This document shows, one piece after another, positions 6,344 through 14,831 of a DNA stretch of 64,000 nt; the stretch's first letter is position 1; every line of letters begins with the position of its first letter. The DNA is from Polynucleobacter sp. MWH-UH23A. Lineage in GTDB: Bacteria > Pseudomonadota > Gammaproteobacteria > Burkholderiales > Burkholderiaceae. The DNA lies in contig NZ_CP099572.1 of the NCBI RefSeq assembly GCF_040409805.1, forward strand, positions 1,426,001 through 1,490,000, read 5' to 3'. The translations under genes and the position numbers were made by a program. The notes under the pieces are model-generated. The model was not told the origin of the DNA. It worked only from the letters and a program-made list of their open reading frames with translations, and did no database searches.

Positions 6344-9322
6344 TTAGGCAAATTTTTCGATTTGGCACATGGTTGTCTTGGTCTCTTGCATCATGGTGAC
6401 CTGGTCATAACCATATGTTGTAGCGGTGTTTACAGCCTCACCTAAAACCACCGGTGCAGCACCCTCGGGGTAATACTTGCGAAGATCATTACCTTGCCAC
6501 CAACCAGCGAAGTGGAATGGCACCCAAGCAGTCCCTTGATCAACACGCTCCGTTACTAATGCACGCACCTTGATCTTGGCGCCAGTAGGAGATTTAACCC
6601 ATACGTAATCCCAGTTTTTAATGCCCCGATCTGCTGCAGCCTTTGGATTGATCTCTACAAAGTTTTCTTGTTGAAGTTCAGCCAACCAAGGATTAGAACG
6701 AGTTTCATCACCACCGCCCTCGTACTCCACCAAGCGACCTGAAGTCAGAATAATCGGGAACTTCTCATAAAGCTTGTTGTTCAAGTTTTGATCTTGAACA
6801 GTCTTATAGAGCGTTGGTAAACGCCAGAAGTTCTTCTTATCTGCTGAGGTTGGATACTTGCGCATCATTGCAGCATTGGTACTATAGAGCGCCTCGCGGT
6901 GAATTGGAATTGGATCCGGGAAGTTCCATACGATCGCACGTGCTTTTGCATTGCCAAACGGATGGCAACCGTTCTTCATTACAACGCGCTGAATACCGCC
7001 AGACAAGTCTGTCTTCCAGTTCTTGCCTTCGGCCAACTTCTTCTCATCTTCAGTTAATTGATCCCACCAACCCAACTTCTTAACCAATACATGATCAAAC
7101 TCTGGGTAGCCAGTGGTGATTGCAGATCCTTTGGAACAAGAACCATCTCCAGCCAACAAACTCACGCCATCACGTTCAACACCGAAGTTTGCTCGGAAGT
7201 TACCACCACCCTCCATCACACTCTTACTGGTGTCATAGAGGTTTGGTGAGCCTGGATGTTTGATTGCCGCAGTGCCATAGCAAGGCCAAGGCAAGCCATA
7301 GTAATCACCAGTCGTATCGTATCCAGTAACTGGATCGACACCACCACGAGACTTGAGAGTCTTAGGATCGAATGATGCAACCATTCTCATGTGCGCTTTT
7401 AGACGCTCTGGTGTCTGACCTGTGTATCCAATAGTCCAGACAGAGCGATTAATTTCACGCAAGATGTCCTCGATTTGTGGCTCCTTCCACTGCTTGCCAG
7501 CAAACTTGGAATTGAGCATCTTGTAGTTCTTAGAAAGCTCTTCACCAAAACCTAAGCGATCAGCAAAAGCTTGCATGATCACGTGATCTGGTACGGATTC
7601 AAATAATGGATCGATTACTTTTTCACGCCACTGTAAAGAACGATTTGAAGCAGTCGCTGTACCGCAGGTTTCAAACTGTGTTGCGGCTGGTAATAAGTAA
7701 ACATTTCGATTCTTATTGACAGTATCGCCCTCAGCAGCAGGCATAGCTGCCATTGCCGCAGTCGCACTTGGATATGGATCAACCACCACCAATAGATCTA
7801 ACTTATTCATCGCGCGCTTCATATCCAAACCACGGGTTTGTGAATTAGGCGCGTGACCCCAGAAGAAGACTCCTTTCACGCTGGTCTGCTGATCAATCAT
7901 GTCATTCTTTTCGAGAACAGCGTCGACCCAACGAGAAACCGTGGTGCCTGACTTTTCCATCATGTCTGGCGCATAACGACCCTTGATCCAGTCATAATCA
8001 ACGCCCCAAACAGTTGCAAAGTGTTTCCATGATCCTGCAGCCAAACCGTAGTAACCAGGCAATGAGTCTGGGTTAGGCCCAACGTCAGTTGCACCTTGAA
8101 CGTTATCGTGACCACGGAAGATGTTTGTACCGCCACCCGATTTACCTACGTTACCCAGGGCTAATTGCAGAATGCAGGATGCACGCACCATGGAGTTACC
8201 GATCGTATGTTGCGTCTGACCCATACACCAAACAATCGTGCTCGGACGATTCTTCGCCATGGTTTCAGCAACCTTGTACATTTGTGCCTCAGGAACGCCA
8301 CATGCCTCCTCTACAGCTGCTGGAGTCCATTTCTCCATGACCTCCTTACGGATCTCTTCCATGCCGTAAACACGATCATTGATGTACTTCTTATCTTCCC
8401 AACCATTCTTGAAGATGTGATAGAGAACACCAAATAAGAATGGAATATCTGTGCCTGAGCGGATACGCACATATTGATCAGATTTTGCTGCCGTACGCGT
8501 ATAACGTGGATCAACCACAATTACCTTGCAACCATTTTCCTTGGCATGCAACAGACTCAACATAGATACAGGGTGAGCTTCAGCAGCATTTGAACCGATA
8601 TACAAAGCAGCCTTAGCATTCATCATGTCGTTATAGCTATTAGTCATGGCGCCATAGCCCCATGTGTTCGCTACACCTGCAACTGTGGTTGAGTGGCAGA
8701 TACGAGCTTGATGGTCTGTATTGTTAGTTCCAAAGAAAGAGACCCACTTACGCAGTAAGTAGGCCTGTTCATTGTTGTGCTTTGAAGATCCAATAAAGAA
8801 CATTGCATCTGGAGAATATTTCTCACGAATGCTCTTCATCTGCGCAGTAATTTCAGTAAGCGCCTGATCCCAGGATATGCGCTGATACTTACCATCAACT
8901 AATTTCATTGGATAACGTAAGCGATAGTCGCCATGACCATGCTCGCGCAATGCAGCACCTTTGGCGCAGTGAGCACCTAAATTAATTGGAGAATCAAATA
9001 CGGGGTCTTGACGAACCCAAACACCATTCTCAACTGTTGCATCAACCGCGCAGCCGACAGAACAGTGGGTACAAATAGAGCGTTTGACCTCAATCTTGCC
9101 CTTGCCATCCAACATGGCTTTGCTTGGCTCGGCAGTAGCCTTTTGCACTAAGCTGAGTTGGCTGGCCGCAATACCAGCTCCAACACCAATTCCGGAGCGC
9201 TTCAAGAAAGTACGGCGATCCATCGTAGGTACAGCAGCCTTTAGGCCACGTGACAAGCTACCAATCAGGCGTGTTGTAGATCGACTGCTTTGAGGTGTAT
9301 TGGATTTACGAGTCAGACTCAT
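6344..9322 (-). CDS. fdhA: Formate dehydrogenase alpha (catalytic molybdopterin) subunit, Cys type
   Basis: This 992-residue enzyme oxidises formate to CO2 on the periplasmic side. A twin-arginine signal (RRTFLKR at residues 36-42, hydrophobic stretch to about 64) directs folded export; the ATG at residue 34 (MDRRTFLKR) is a possible alternative start. The N-terminal [4Fe-4S] site is C84-x2-C87-x3-C91 and C119. The metal ligand is Cys209 followed by the catalytic His210 (RICHST); the codon is TGC, so this is a cysteine and not a selenocysteine enzyme. The C-terminal third has the molybdopterin dinucleotide-binding domain. It follows the small Tat-targeted protein and precedes the beta subunit. 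Whether it holds Mo or W is not decided by sequence. Confidence 0.95.
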   Translation of the reverse strand: MSLTRKSNTPQSSRSTTRLIGSLSRGLKAAVPTMDRRTFLKRSGIGVGAGIAASQLSLVQKATAEPSKAMLDGKGKIEVKRSICTHCSVGCAVDATVENGVWVRQDPVFDSPINLGAHCAKGAALREHGHGDYRLRYPMKLVDGKYQRISWDQALTEITAQMKSIREKYSPDAMFFIGSSKHNNEQAYLLRKWVSFFGTNNTDHQARICHSTTVAGVANTWGYGAMTNSYNDMMNAKAALYIGSNAAEAHPVSMLSLLHAKENGCKVIVVDPRYTRTAAKSDQYVRIRSGTDIPFLFGVLYHIFKNGWEDKKYINDRVYGMEEIRKEVMEKWTPAAVEEACGVPEAQMYKVAETMAKNRPSTIVWCMGQTQHTIGNSMVRASCILQLALGNVGKSGGGTNIFRGHDNVQGATDVGPNPDSLPGYYGLAAGSWKHFATVWGVDYDWIKGRYAPDMMEKSGTTVSRWVDAVLEKNDMIDQQTSVKGVFFWGHAPNSQTRGLDMKRAMNKLDLLVVVDPYPSATAAMAAMPAAEGDTVNKNRNVYLLPAATQFETCGTATASNRSLQWREKVIDPLFESVPDHVIMQAFADRLGFGEELSKNYKMLNSKFAGKQWKEPQIEDILREINRSVWTIGYTGQTPERLKAHMRMVASFDPKTLKSRGGVDPVTGYDTTGDYYGLPWPCYGTAAIKHPGSPNLYDTSKSVMEGGGNFRANFGVERDGVSLLAGDGSCSKGSAITTGYPEFDHVLVKKLGWWDQLTEDEKKLAEGKNWKTDLSGGIQRVVMKNGCHPFGNAKARAIVWNFPDPIPIHREALYSTNAAMMRKYPTSADKKNFWRLPTLYKTVQDQNLNNKLYEKFPIILTSGRLVEYEGGGDETRSNPWLAELQQENFVEINPKAAADRGIKNWDYVWVKSPTGAKIKVRALVTERVDQGTAWVPFHFAGWWQGNDLRKYYPEGAAPVVLGEAVNTATTYGYDQVTMMQETKTTMCQIEKFA

Positions 9323-9384
9323 GTTTTATCCCTAAGAAATTTTTTTATTTATCTAAGAACAGCGAGCTTGAAAAAATCAATCTC

Positions 9385-9606
9385 TTAAATCATGGTGCTT
9401 GCGTAATATTTGCGCATGTGTTCAGTCATAGTTTTTGTCTCCTCCGAACTTTTTGTAACCCCAGCGATTTCTTTGGTAATTGCTTTACCAACAGATGTTT
9501 GAGAGGCGACAGCAACAGTGCCCACTGCAGCGCTTGCACCAATAAAGAACATTCGACGAGAAGTCTTTGGTTTGTCGCTTGAGACAACCTTGTTTTTAGT
9601 GCTCAT
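9385..9606 (-). CDS. Formate dehydrogenase region Tat-targeted small protein
   Basis: This 73-residue protein has a twin-arginine signal (TSRRMFFIGASAAVG) and a short charged mature part ending MTEHMRKYYASTMI. It matches the small family found just upstream of FDH alpha genes and known only as the formate dehydrogenase region TAT target. It probably forms a small subunit or co-exported partner of the enzyme; no function has been shown as far as I know. A GGAG ribosome site precedes the ATG. It is the first gene after a 115-base gap that holds several palindromes, so it probably heads the structural part of the operon. Confidence 0.82.
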   Translation of the reverse strand: MSTKNKVVSSDKPKTSRRMFFIGASAAVGTVAVASQTSVGKAITKEIAGVTKSSEETKTMTEHMRKYYASTMI

Positions 9607-9721
9607 GGCATGCTCCTTTGTAATTTTTCTTGATTGGAGTCAAGTTTAATCACTTATTGCACTTTTGACATATATATGTAAAGAAACGGGGATAAGGATT
9701 CCCCTATATTGCAACGCAACA
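9607..9721 (-). promoter_or_regulatory. Promoter/regulatory region before the FDH structural genes
   Basis: This 115-base gap separates the accessory genes from the structural genes. It holds a 5-bp-arm hairpin GGGGA-N7-TCCCC at 9688-9704 followed on the minus strand by GTTTCTTT, which may act as a weak terminator. It also has a perfect palindrome ACATATATATGT at 9668-9679 and an FNR-like box TTGAT-TGGA-GTCAA at 9630-9643, nine of ten conserved bases. I could not find a convincing -35/-10 pair. The combination suggests a separate, possibly oxygen-responsive promoter for the structural genes. Confidence 0.4.
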
Positions 9722-10372
9722 TTAAATCATGTCAAAACTTTGGCCCTCAATATCTAGGAATTCCCTAGTTAGAACGGCAACTGGATGGTAGAGATGCATC
9801 TCGGGAAGGTCTTGGATGGCATCGCATAACTCCCCATACCAAGGTCGAATGTGCTCATTGAAAAAAACCCTTTGGTTTGTAAGGTTTGATATTTCTACAT
9901 CATCCCCGGCAATCAGGTAGCGCATCACCTCACATAAGGAGGAAATATGATCTTCGGTTTCGGTGACCGCTTCAGCAGCCTCAAGACCAAACTCCGCAAG
10001 CGCTTTCCGAATATTTACCAATGGTCTTTCATTGAGATGGCCGGCCATATAAAACGAGCCATTTAAAACAATGTTCGGCTTACCAACACTGATGAAATTT
10101 AAATCAAATTCATCATGCCAAGCTTTAGCGGGATTGTTTTTTGCAACCTCAACTAAATCCAACCACGCCCTAGCTAATGGGGCATCATTGGAACCGTCTT
10201 GCTGATCACCGGTTGCAGCAATTTGATCCAAAAAATCTTGATCGGGTGGAAGATGAAAAAAACGAGCGATTAATCCATATAGATCAGCGCGCGCCAAGTC
10301 TTCTGGCAAACCCACATCACCAATTTCAGTAGTTGACGGCTTATCTAACTTTTGAGCATCCCGATCTGTCAT
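9722..10372 (-). CDS. TorD/DmsD-family molecular chaperone for formate dehydrogenase
   Basis: This 216-residue helical protein resembles TorD-type chaperones that hold the apo-catalytic subunit in the cytoplasm, protect its Tat signal and assist molybdopterin insertion. Family-like features include LARADLYGLIARFFHLPPDQ near residues 25-44, and AGHLNERPLVNIRKAL followed by EDHISSLCEVMRYLI. The usual ExxPxDH block appears as TETEDH. It starts four bases inside the end of the polyferredoxin gene and precedes the structural genes, as expected for a dedicated FDH chaperone. Confidence 0.82.
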   Translation of the reverse strand: MTDRDAQKLDKPSTTEIGDVGLPEDLARADLYGLIARFFHLPPDQDFLDQIAATGDQQDGSNDAPLARAWLDLVEVAKNNPAKAWHDEFDLNFISVGKPNIVLNGSFYMAGHLNERPLVNIRKALAEFGLEAAEAVTETEDHISSLCEVMRYLIAGDDVEISNLTNQRVFFNEHIRPWYGELCDAIQDLPEMHLYHPVAVLTREFLDIEGQSFDMI

Positions 10373-12465
10373 AACTCTTTCTTAACCATATCTACTACTC
10401 GGCAATCGCCGCACATTTTTAAACGATCCACTGCTGCGCCACTAAAGGCGCTATGCGCCCCCAATTTGGCTAGCATGAGATCCACCATTTTTGCAGTACC
10501 AAATGGCTTGCCGCAACTAATGCAATAGAAAGCCTGGGTTTCATTTAATGTTTGTTTTTGCTTGCGTTGCTCAACGCTTTGCAAACGTGGATCCAAGCCC
10601 AATGCATTCTCAGGGCATGTTTGTACACAGATGCCACATTGGACACATTGCTTTTCAATAAAGGACAGAATAGGGTCATCGACATTGTCGAGAAGCGCGC
10701 CCTCTGGGCAACTACCAACACATGACATACACAAAGTACATGCATCACGATTAATTTTTAGGCCGCCCAACAAAGAATTTTTAGGGAGGGTCGCACCGGC
10801 TTCAGGCAATCTAGTCTTTGCTTGCTTTTGCAGATGCTCTAAAACAGCCTCTAAAGATTCTCGCTTTTGATTTGATAAACCGAAACTCGCTGGCGAACAA
10901 ATGGGCTTTAAGCTGCCACGTTGGCGCAAATTACCCATTGCATTAGAAACTGGACTCAAGTCTTCTTGAGAATCAGTCATTAACATTTGAATGCGATCCT
11001 CAAAACCATATGCATTCAAGATTGAATTAGCCAGCTTCACTTGGTTGCTTAGCGCATCGCGATAGACTGGATCCTCATCACCACTCAACAAAAGGATCAC
11101 CTCGGTAAAACCATATGACAAGGCTCCAAGCCATAGCTCAAGACCAGTCGACGCAATATGCTCGATCCCATATGGAAGCACAAAAGCAGGAAGACCCTCA
11201 AACTGTTTTGGCAAAACATGTGAAGCTCGTCCCAGACTATCAATAAGTTGAGTGCCCGCCTTGAAGTTATGCAGCAACAAACTTGGGGCGAGATCTAGGT
11301 TGAGTTTTGCGGCCTCCGCGTTAAATACACCAGCGATGGTTTTTAACTCTTTTCCTTGGTGTGACACACTGGGATAGTTGTAGCGCATCGCCCCGGATGG
11401 GCACACCGTGGAGCAGGCACCGCAACCCATACAAAGATTGGGGTTGACCTCTACGGTTCCCTGGCCATTCTTGAATAGAGAACTGATTGCTCCCGTAGAG
11501 CAAACATCGATACAAGCACTACAACCAACTTTGCCATTTCGACCGTGTGCGCAAAGCTTATCGTTGTAGGCAAAATATTTAGGCTTTTCAAACTCGCCCA
11601 CCATTTCAAGCAATTGATTCATGATTAATGCTTGCTCTAGAGGGTCGCTACCAGGCGCAAAATAGCCTTGTGGCGTTTGGCTCATGCGCATTGTAGGGTT
11701 TTGACGTAAATCCAAAACTAGATCGAATTCAGAGCTACGTTCGCGATCCTCTCGATCAAAGGAAATTGCACCAATGCTTGCACAAGCAGTTACACAAGAG
11801 CGATGCGCTTTACATTTGCTCAAATCAATTTGAAATGAGAGATCAATTGCATTCTCTGGACATACTTCGAGACATGCACCGCAGCGAGTACACATCTCTA
11901 AATCAATGGGATTTTGTGCCTCCCAAGTCACCGTGAATTTACCCAGATAACCATCCAGCCTGGTAACTGCGCCGCTATATATGGGGTAATCACGAGCGAG
12001 TGGTAATTCACTTGGCTCAGTGCAGAGAACCGATACATCTAAAGAAGTTTGAAGCTTTTCTGCCCAAGGAATTGCTTGTGCACCAGGACCCAAGATCAAT
12101 AATCTGCCCTGGCTTTCATAATTAACCACAGGTACAGCTTCCGCTTCCGGCAACTCACTTAATGCCAATAAGGCGGCAATCTTTGGTCCTGATGTTTTTG
12201 CCTCCTGAGTCCATCCAGCAACTTCTCGAATATTGACGAACTTTAAAGGCGCAACCAATGGTTTTTCAGATTGACTTGCTAACTCGCTAAATAAAGAGGC
12301 TTCTTGCGTACAAGCAACCACTATGGCTTCGGATCCGTCCAAGCTCTTTAGGAAAGATCCCACCTCTTGCCTGCATAAAGAATGATGCATAGTCACACCT
12401 AGCGCCTTAGCGTCTAAAGGCATCGTGCCATTGCAATTACATACGAATTTTTGACCCATGAACAA
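10369..12465 (-). CDS. Polyferredoxin (multi-[4Fe-4S] protein) of the FDH accessory block
   Basis: This 698-residue cytoplasmic protein carries many cysteine groups: an N-terminal VCNCNG (C9, C11), C192-x2-C195-x2-C198-x3-C202, C218-x5-C224-x3-C228, C305...C315-x2-C318-x3-C322, C345-x2-C348-x2-C351-x3-C355, C576-x2-C579-x2-C582-x3-C586 and C607-x2-C610-x2-C613-x3-C617. At the C-terminus are CxxC pairs at C648/C651 and C685/C688, possibly zinc-binding. This is enough for about six [4Fe-4S] clusters. Proteins of this type lie beside DUF3305, DUF3306 and FDH genes in many proteobacteria. A role in electron supply or in maturing the enzyme is inferred; the reaction is unknown. It overlaps the chaperone gene by four bases. 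Confidence 0.8.
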   Translation of the reverse strand: MFMGQKFVCNCNGTMPLDAKALGVTMHHSLCRQEVGSFLKSLDGSEAIVVACTQEASLFSELASQSEKPLVAPLKFVNIREVAGWTQEAKTSGPKIAALLALSELPEAEAVPVVNYESQGRLLILGPGAQAIPWAEKLQTSLDVSVLCTEPSELPLARDYPIYSGAVTRLDGYLGKFTVTWEAQNPIDLEMCTRCGACLEVCPENAIDLSFQIDLSKCKAHRSCVTACASIGAISFDREDRERSSEFDLVLDLRQNPTMRMSQTPQGYFAPGSDPLEQALIMNQLLEMVGEFEKPKYFAYNDKLCAHGRNGKVGCSACIDVCSTGAISSLFKNGQGTVEVNPNLCMGCGACSTVCPSGAMRYNYPSVSHQGKELKTIAGVFNAEAAKLNLDLAPSLLLHNFKAGTQLIDSLGRASHVLPKQFEGLPAFVLPYGIEHIASTGLELWLGALSYGFTEVILLLSGDEDPVYRDALSNQVKLANSILNAYGFEDRIQMLMTDSQEDLSPVSNAMGNLRQRGSLKPICSPASFGLSNQKRESLEAVLEHLQKQAKTRLPEAGATLPKNSLLGGLKINRDACTLCMSCVGSCPEGALLDNVDDPILSFIEKQCVQCGICVQTCPENALGLDPRLQSVEQRKQKQTLNETQAFYCISCGKPFGTAKMVDLMLAKLGAHSAFSGAAVDRLKMCGDCRVVDMVKKEL

Positions 12466-12469
12466 CCTT

Positions 12470-13063
12470 CTAGGTTTTTTTCTGCTCTAACTCTGATGAG
12501 GGGTTTCTTGAGCTTGTCGCTTCATTTATCGACTCATTAGAACCCCGGATATGTGAGGATGTTAAATCAGTTTTAGATTCTGACTCTAAAGCATGATTTT
12601 CTGGGTTAAGCAAAGAGTCGGCTAAATTAGTGCCGCCCTCCTTTTCCACAACCACCTCTGGCTTCTTGCGGAATAGATTGAGCATATCGCTTTGAACCAT
12701 ACGCTCTAACATACCCTGCGGCAATGGATCGGGCTTGGAATAGTCATCAATGTAGATATCTAAACCATCCATCACATTAAAGTGCGGGTCAGTAAACATC
12801 TTCTTTAAAGCTGCCTGCTGAACAGCAGGATCAACACCTGGTTTCATGAAGGCGGAAAAATCCGGGGCAAATCGATCGATCTTCTCCACATCCTCGAATG
12901 TTGCTAGAGGCGGAGTTTGATTTTCTTCCTTTGTCTTTTCTAAAGCACCACTATCGGAGACCAGATTTGCGGGGGCCGACTTAACCAACTCTTCAGGCGA
13001 ATCGACCTCTTTTTCTTTGCCGGACTTGCGACGCGACCAGCGACTGAAGAAGCTTTCGGTCAT
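12470..13063 (-). CDS. DUF3306 domain-containing protein
   Basis: This 197-residue protein begins MTESFFSRWSRRK, a start typical of DUF3306 proteins, and has a central block PDFSAFMKPGVDPAVQQAALKKMFTDPHFN that I recognise as the conserved core. The flanks are charged, Ser-rich and probably disordered. No signal peptide, metal motif or catalytic residues are visible. It sits between DUF3305 and the polyferredoxin, overlapping DUF3305 by four bases. Its constant company with FDH genes points to an assembly or regulatory role, but the function is unknown. Confidence 0.78.
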   Translation of the reverse strand: MTESFFSRWSRRKSGKEKEVDSPEELVKSAPANLVSDSGALEKTKEENQTPPLATFEDVEKIDRFAPDFSAFMKPGVDPAVQQAALKKMFTDPHFNVMDGLDIYIDDYSKPDPLPQGMLERMVQSDMLNLFRKKPEVVVEKEGGTNLADSLLNPENHALESESKTDLTSSHIRGSNESINEATSSRNPSSELEQKKT

Positions 13064-13596
13064 CTCTCCTCCGCGGGACGTTCAGCGCCTTTGAATGAAG
13101 CGGGCTTATGACGTTTTTTTGGCTCTGGTCGGTAATGCTCATCAACATATTCTTGCAACCATGCAGTATGTTCTTGACTCATCGGCACTGTATCAACCGA
13201 CTCCCCGCCATCCAGTAGGCGAGCTGCTTCGTTATAACTTACGCAAATGCGATGGGGTACAGCAATAGATGTATCAGCCCTAGCCACAGGAAGAGACTGT
13301 GAATCAATATACCGATCAATATCTTCTTCCAAACGCCACATTACAAACCACGAAGGTGTAGTGGCCGAGGTATTGAGGTAGTAACCCTCTGACTCATCCT
13401 GAAAAAGATCTAATTCAAATCCAGTGAACAACCATGTTTCACCATCCGCATCACGCTCATGTAATTTTCCCGTGATTGAATTGGGCGATTTGCTTTCGTA
13501 CTGCCCATAATCAGGCAAAACCTCTTGAGGAACCCATCGATGTGAAACCCATGGGTTATCCATTTTTTGTTTACGCATGAGTACCGCGAAGCGCAT
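13060..13596 (-). CDS. DUF3305 domain-containing protein
   Basis: This 178-residue cytoplasmic protein belongs to the DUF3305 family: an N-terminal VLMRKQKMDNPWVSHRWVPQEVLPD, a middle FELDLFQDESEGYYLN and a WFVMWRLEED block. Its sequence suggests a small beta-rich domain, with a basic C-terminal tail. No enzyme motif is visible. It lies 14 bases after apbC and overlaps DUF3306 by four bases, so all are probably cotranscribed. It is a standard companion of FDH accessory genes in alpha- and betaproteobacteria; its job is unknown. Confidence 0.78.
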   Translation of the reverse strand: MRFAVLMRKQKMDNPWVSHRWVPQEVLPDYGQYESKSPNSITGKLHERDADGETWLFTGFELDLFQDESEGYYLNTSATTPSWFVMWRLEEDIDRYIDSQSLPVARADTSIAVPHRICVSYNEAARLLDGGESVDTVPMSQEHTAWLQEYVDEHYRPEPKKRHKPASFKGAERPAEER

Positions 13597-13610
13597 AGAG
13601 ATCTGACTTC

Positions 13611-14699
13611 TTAAGTGTTTTGAACCACAATGTTAGGGAACTTACTGCTCATATCCTTTGATAGCGCAGCAACTCTTATGGCAACTCTTCTAGCAATATT
13701 TTTGTATATCGCACTGATGGCACCGTCGGGATCAGCAACCACAGTAGGTCTGCCCGCATCTGCTTGTTCACGAATCGAGAGATTTAGAGGTAACGCTCCC
13801 AGAAACTCAACGCCATAGTCCTTACACATTTTTTCACCGCCACCAGTGCCAAATACATGCTCTTCATGACCACAACTTGGACAAACGTAAGTGCTCATAT
13901 TCTCAATAATGCCAACTATAGGTACGCCTACCTTTTCAAACATCTTGAGGCCTTTACGCGCATCAAGCAAGGCGATATCTTGAGGTGTAGTCACAATCAC
14001 TGAACCTGTTACGGGCACTTTTTGAGAAAGCGTTAATTGAATGTCTCCTGTACCTGGGGGCATATCTACCACCAAGTAATCCAAGTCACGCCAACGTGTT
14101 TGACGCAACAACTGCTCTAATGCAGAGGTTACCATTGGCCCACGCCACACCATCGGCGCATCATCATCAATCAAGAAACCGATCGAGCTTGCTTGCAAAC
14201 CATGACCTTCCATTGGTTCAATCGTATTCTCCTCAAGAGAATCTGGTCTACCAGTAATACCCAACATCATGGGTTGGCTTGGTCCATAAATATCAGCATC
14301 CAATATTCCAACCTGCGCCCCCTCAGCAGCTAAAGCTAATGCTAAGTTAACAGCCGTAGTCGATTTGCCAACACCACCTTTACCGCTTGCAACGGCAATA
14401 ATATTTTTAACGCCAGGAAGTAACTTAACGCCGCGTTGAACAGCATGTGCAACGATTTGGCTGGTGACATTCACGCTAACATTTTTAGTGCCAGGTAAAT
14501 TACGCAAAGAATTAATCGTTGATTTTCTAATTGAATCAAACTGACTTTTTGCTGGATAGCCTAAAACAATATCCAGAGAAATATCGCCATCCTCTACTTT
14601 GAGATTTTTAATATTTTTTGCGGTGACAAAATCGATATTTGTATTAGGATCGACTACGCTTTTTAAAGCACCTTGAACCGCTTCAACAGTAACTGACAC
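13611..14699 (-). CDS. apbC: Iron-sulfur cluster carrier ApbC/Mrp (P-loop ATPase)
   Basis: This 362-residue protein holds and transfers [4Fe-4S] clusters. An N-terminal MIP18-like domain (about residues 1-90) is followed by a deviant Walker A (GKGGVGKST near residue 110), the DADIYGPSQP block, VDMPPGTGD and a C-terminal CPSC pair that bridges the cluster in a dimer. The start is GTG at 14699 with AGGAGA seven bases upstream. It leads directly into the DUF3305/3306/polyferredoxin genes. This position suggests it supplies clusters for FDH and the polyferredoxin besides its general role. Confidence 0.9.
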   Translation of the reverse strand: MSVTVEAVQGALKSVVDPNTNIDFVTAKNIKNLKVEDGDISLDIVLGYPAKSQFDSIRKSTINSLRNLPGTKNVSVNVTSQIVAHAVQRGVKLLPGVKNIIAVASGKGGVGKSTTAVNLALALAAEGAQVGILDADIYGPSQPMMLGITGRPDSLEENTIEPMEGHGLQASSIGFLIDDDAPMVWRGPMVTSALEQLLRQTRWRDLDYLVVDMPPGTGDIQLTLSQKVPVTGSVIVTTPQDIALLDARKGLKMFEKVGVPIVGIIENMSTYVCPSCGHEEHVFGTGGGEKMCKDYGVEFLGALPLNLSIREQADAGRPTVVADPDGAISAIYKNIARRVAIRVAALSKDMSSKFPNIVVQNT

Positions 14700-14831
14700 T
14701 ACTTTCTCCTATGGCGAGTAACCCCTGCAATAACTTGGGAGCTAACAAAAAATATTGAATTAATAAGAAGTAGATTAACCGCACCAGCAAAAAATTGCTT
14801 GGAATAGGGTTGCCGATCTCGTTAGGCTATA

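Noticed and set aside
6344..9322. Possible selenocysteine FDH with in-frame UGA
   Set aside because: The metal-ligand codon reads TGC in context RICHST, so it is cysteine, and the frame has no internal stop.
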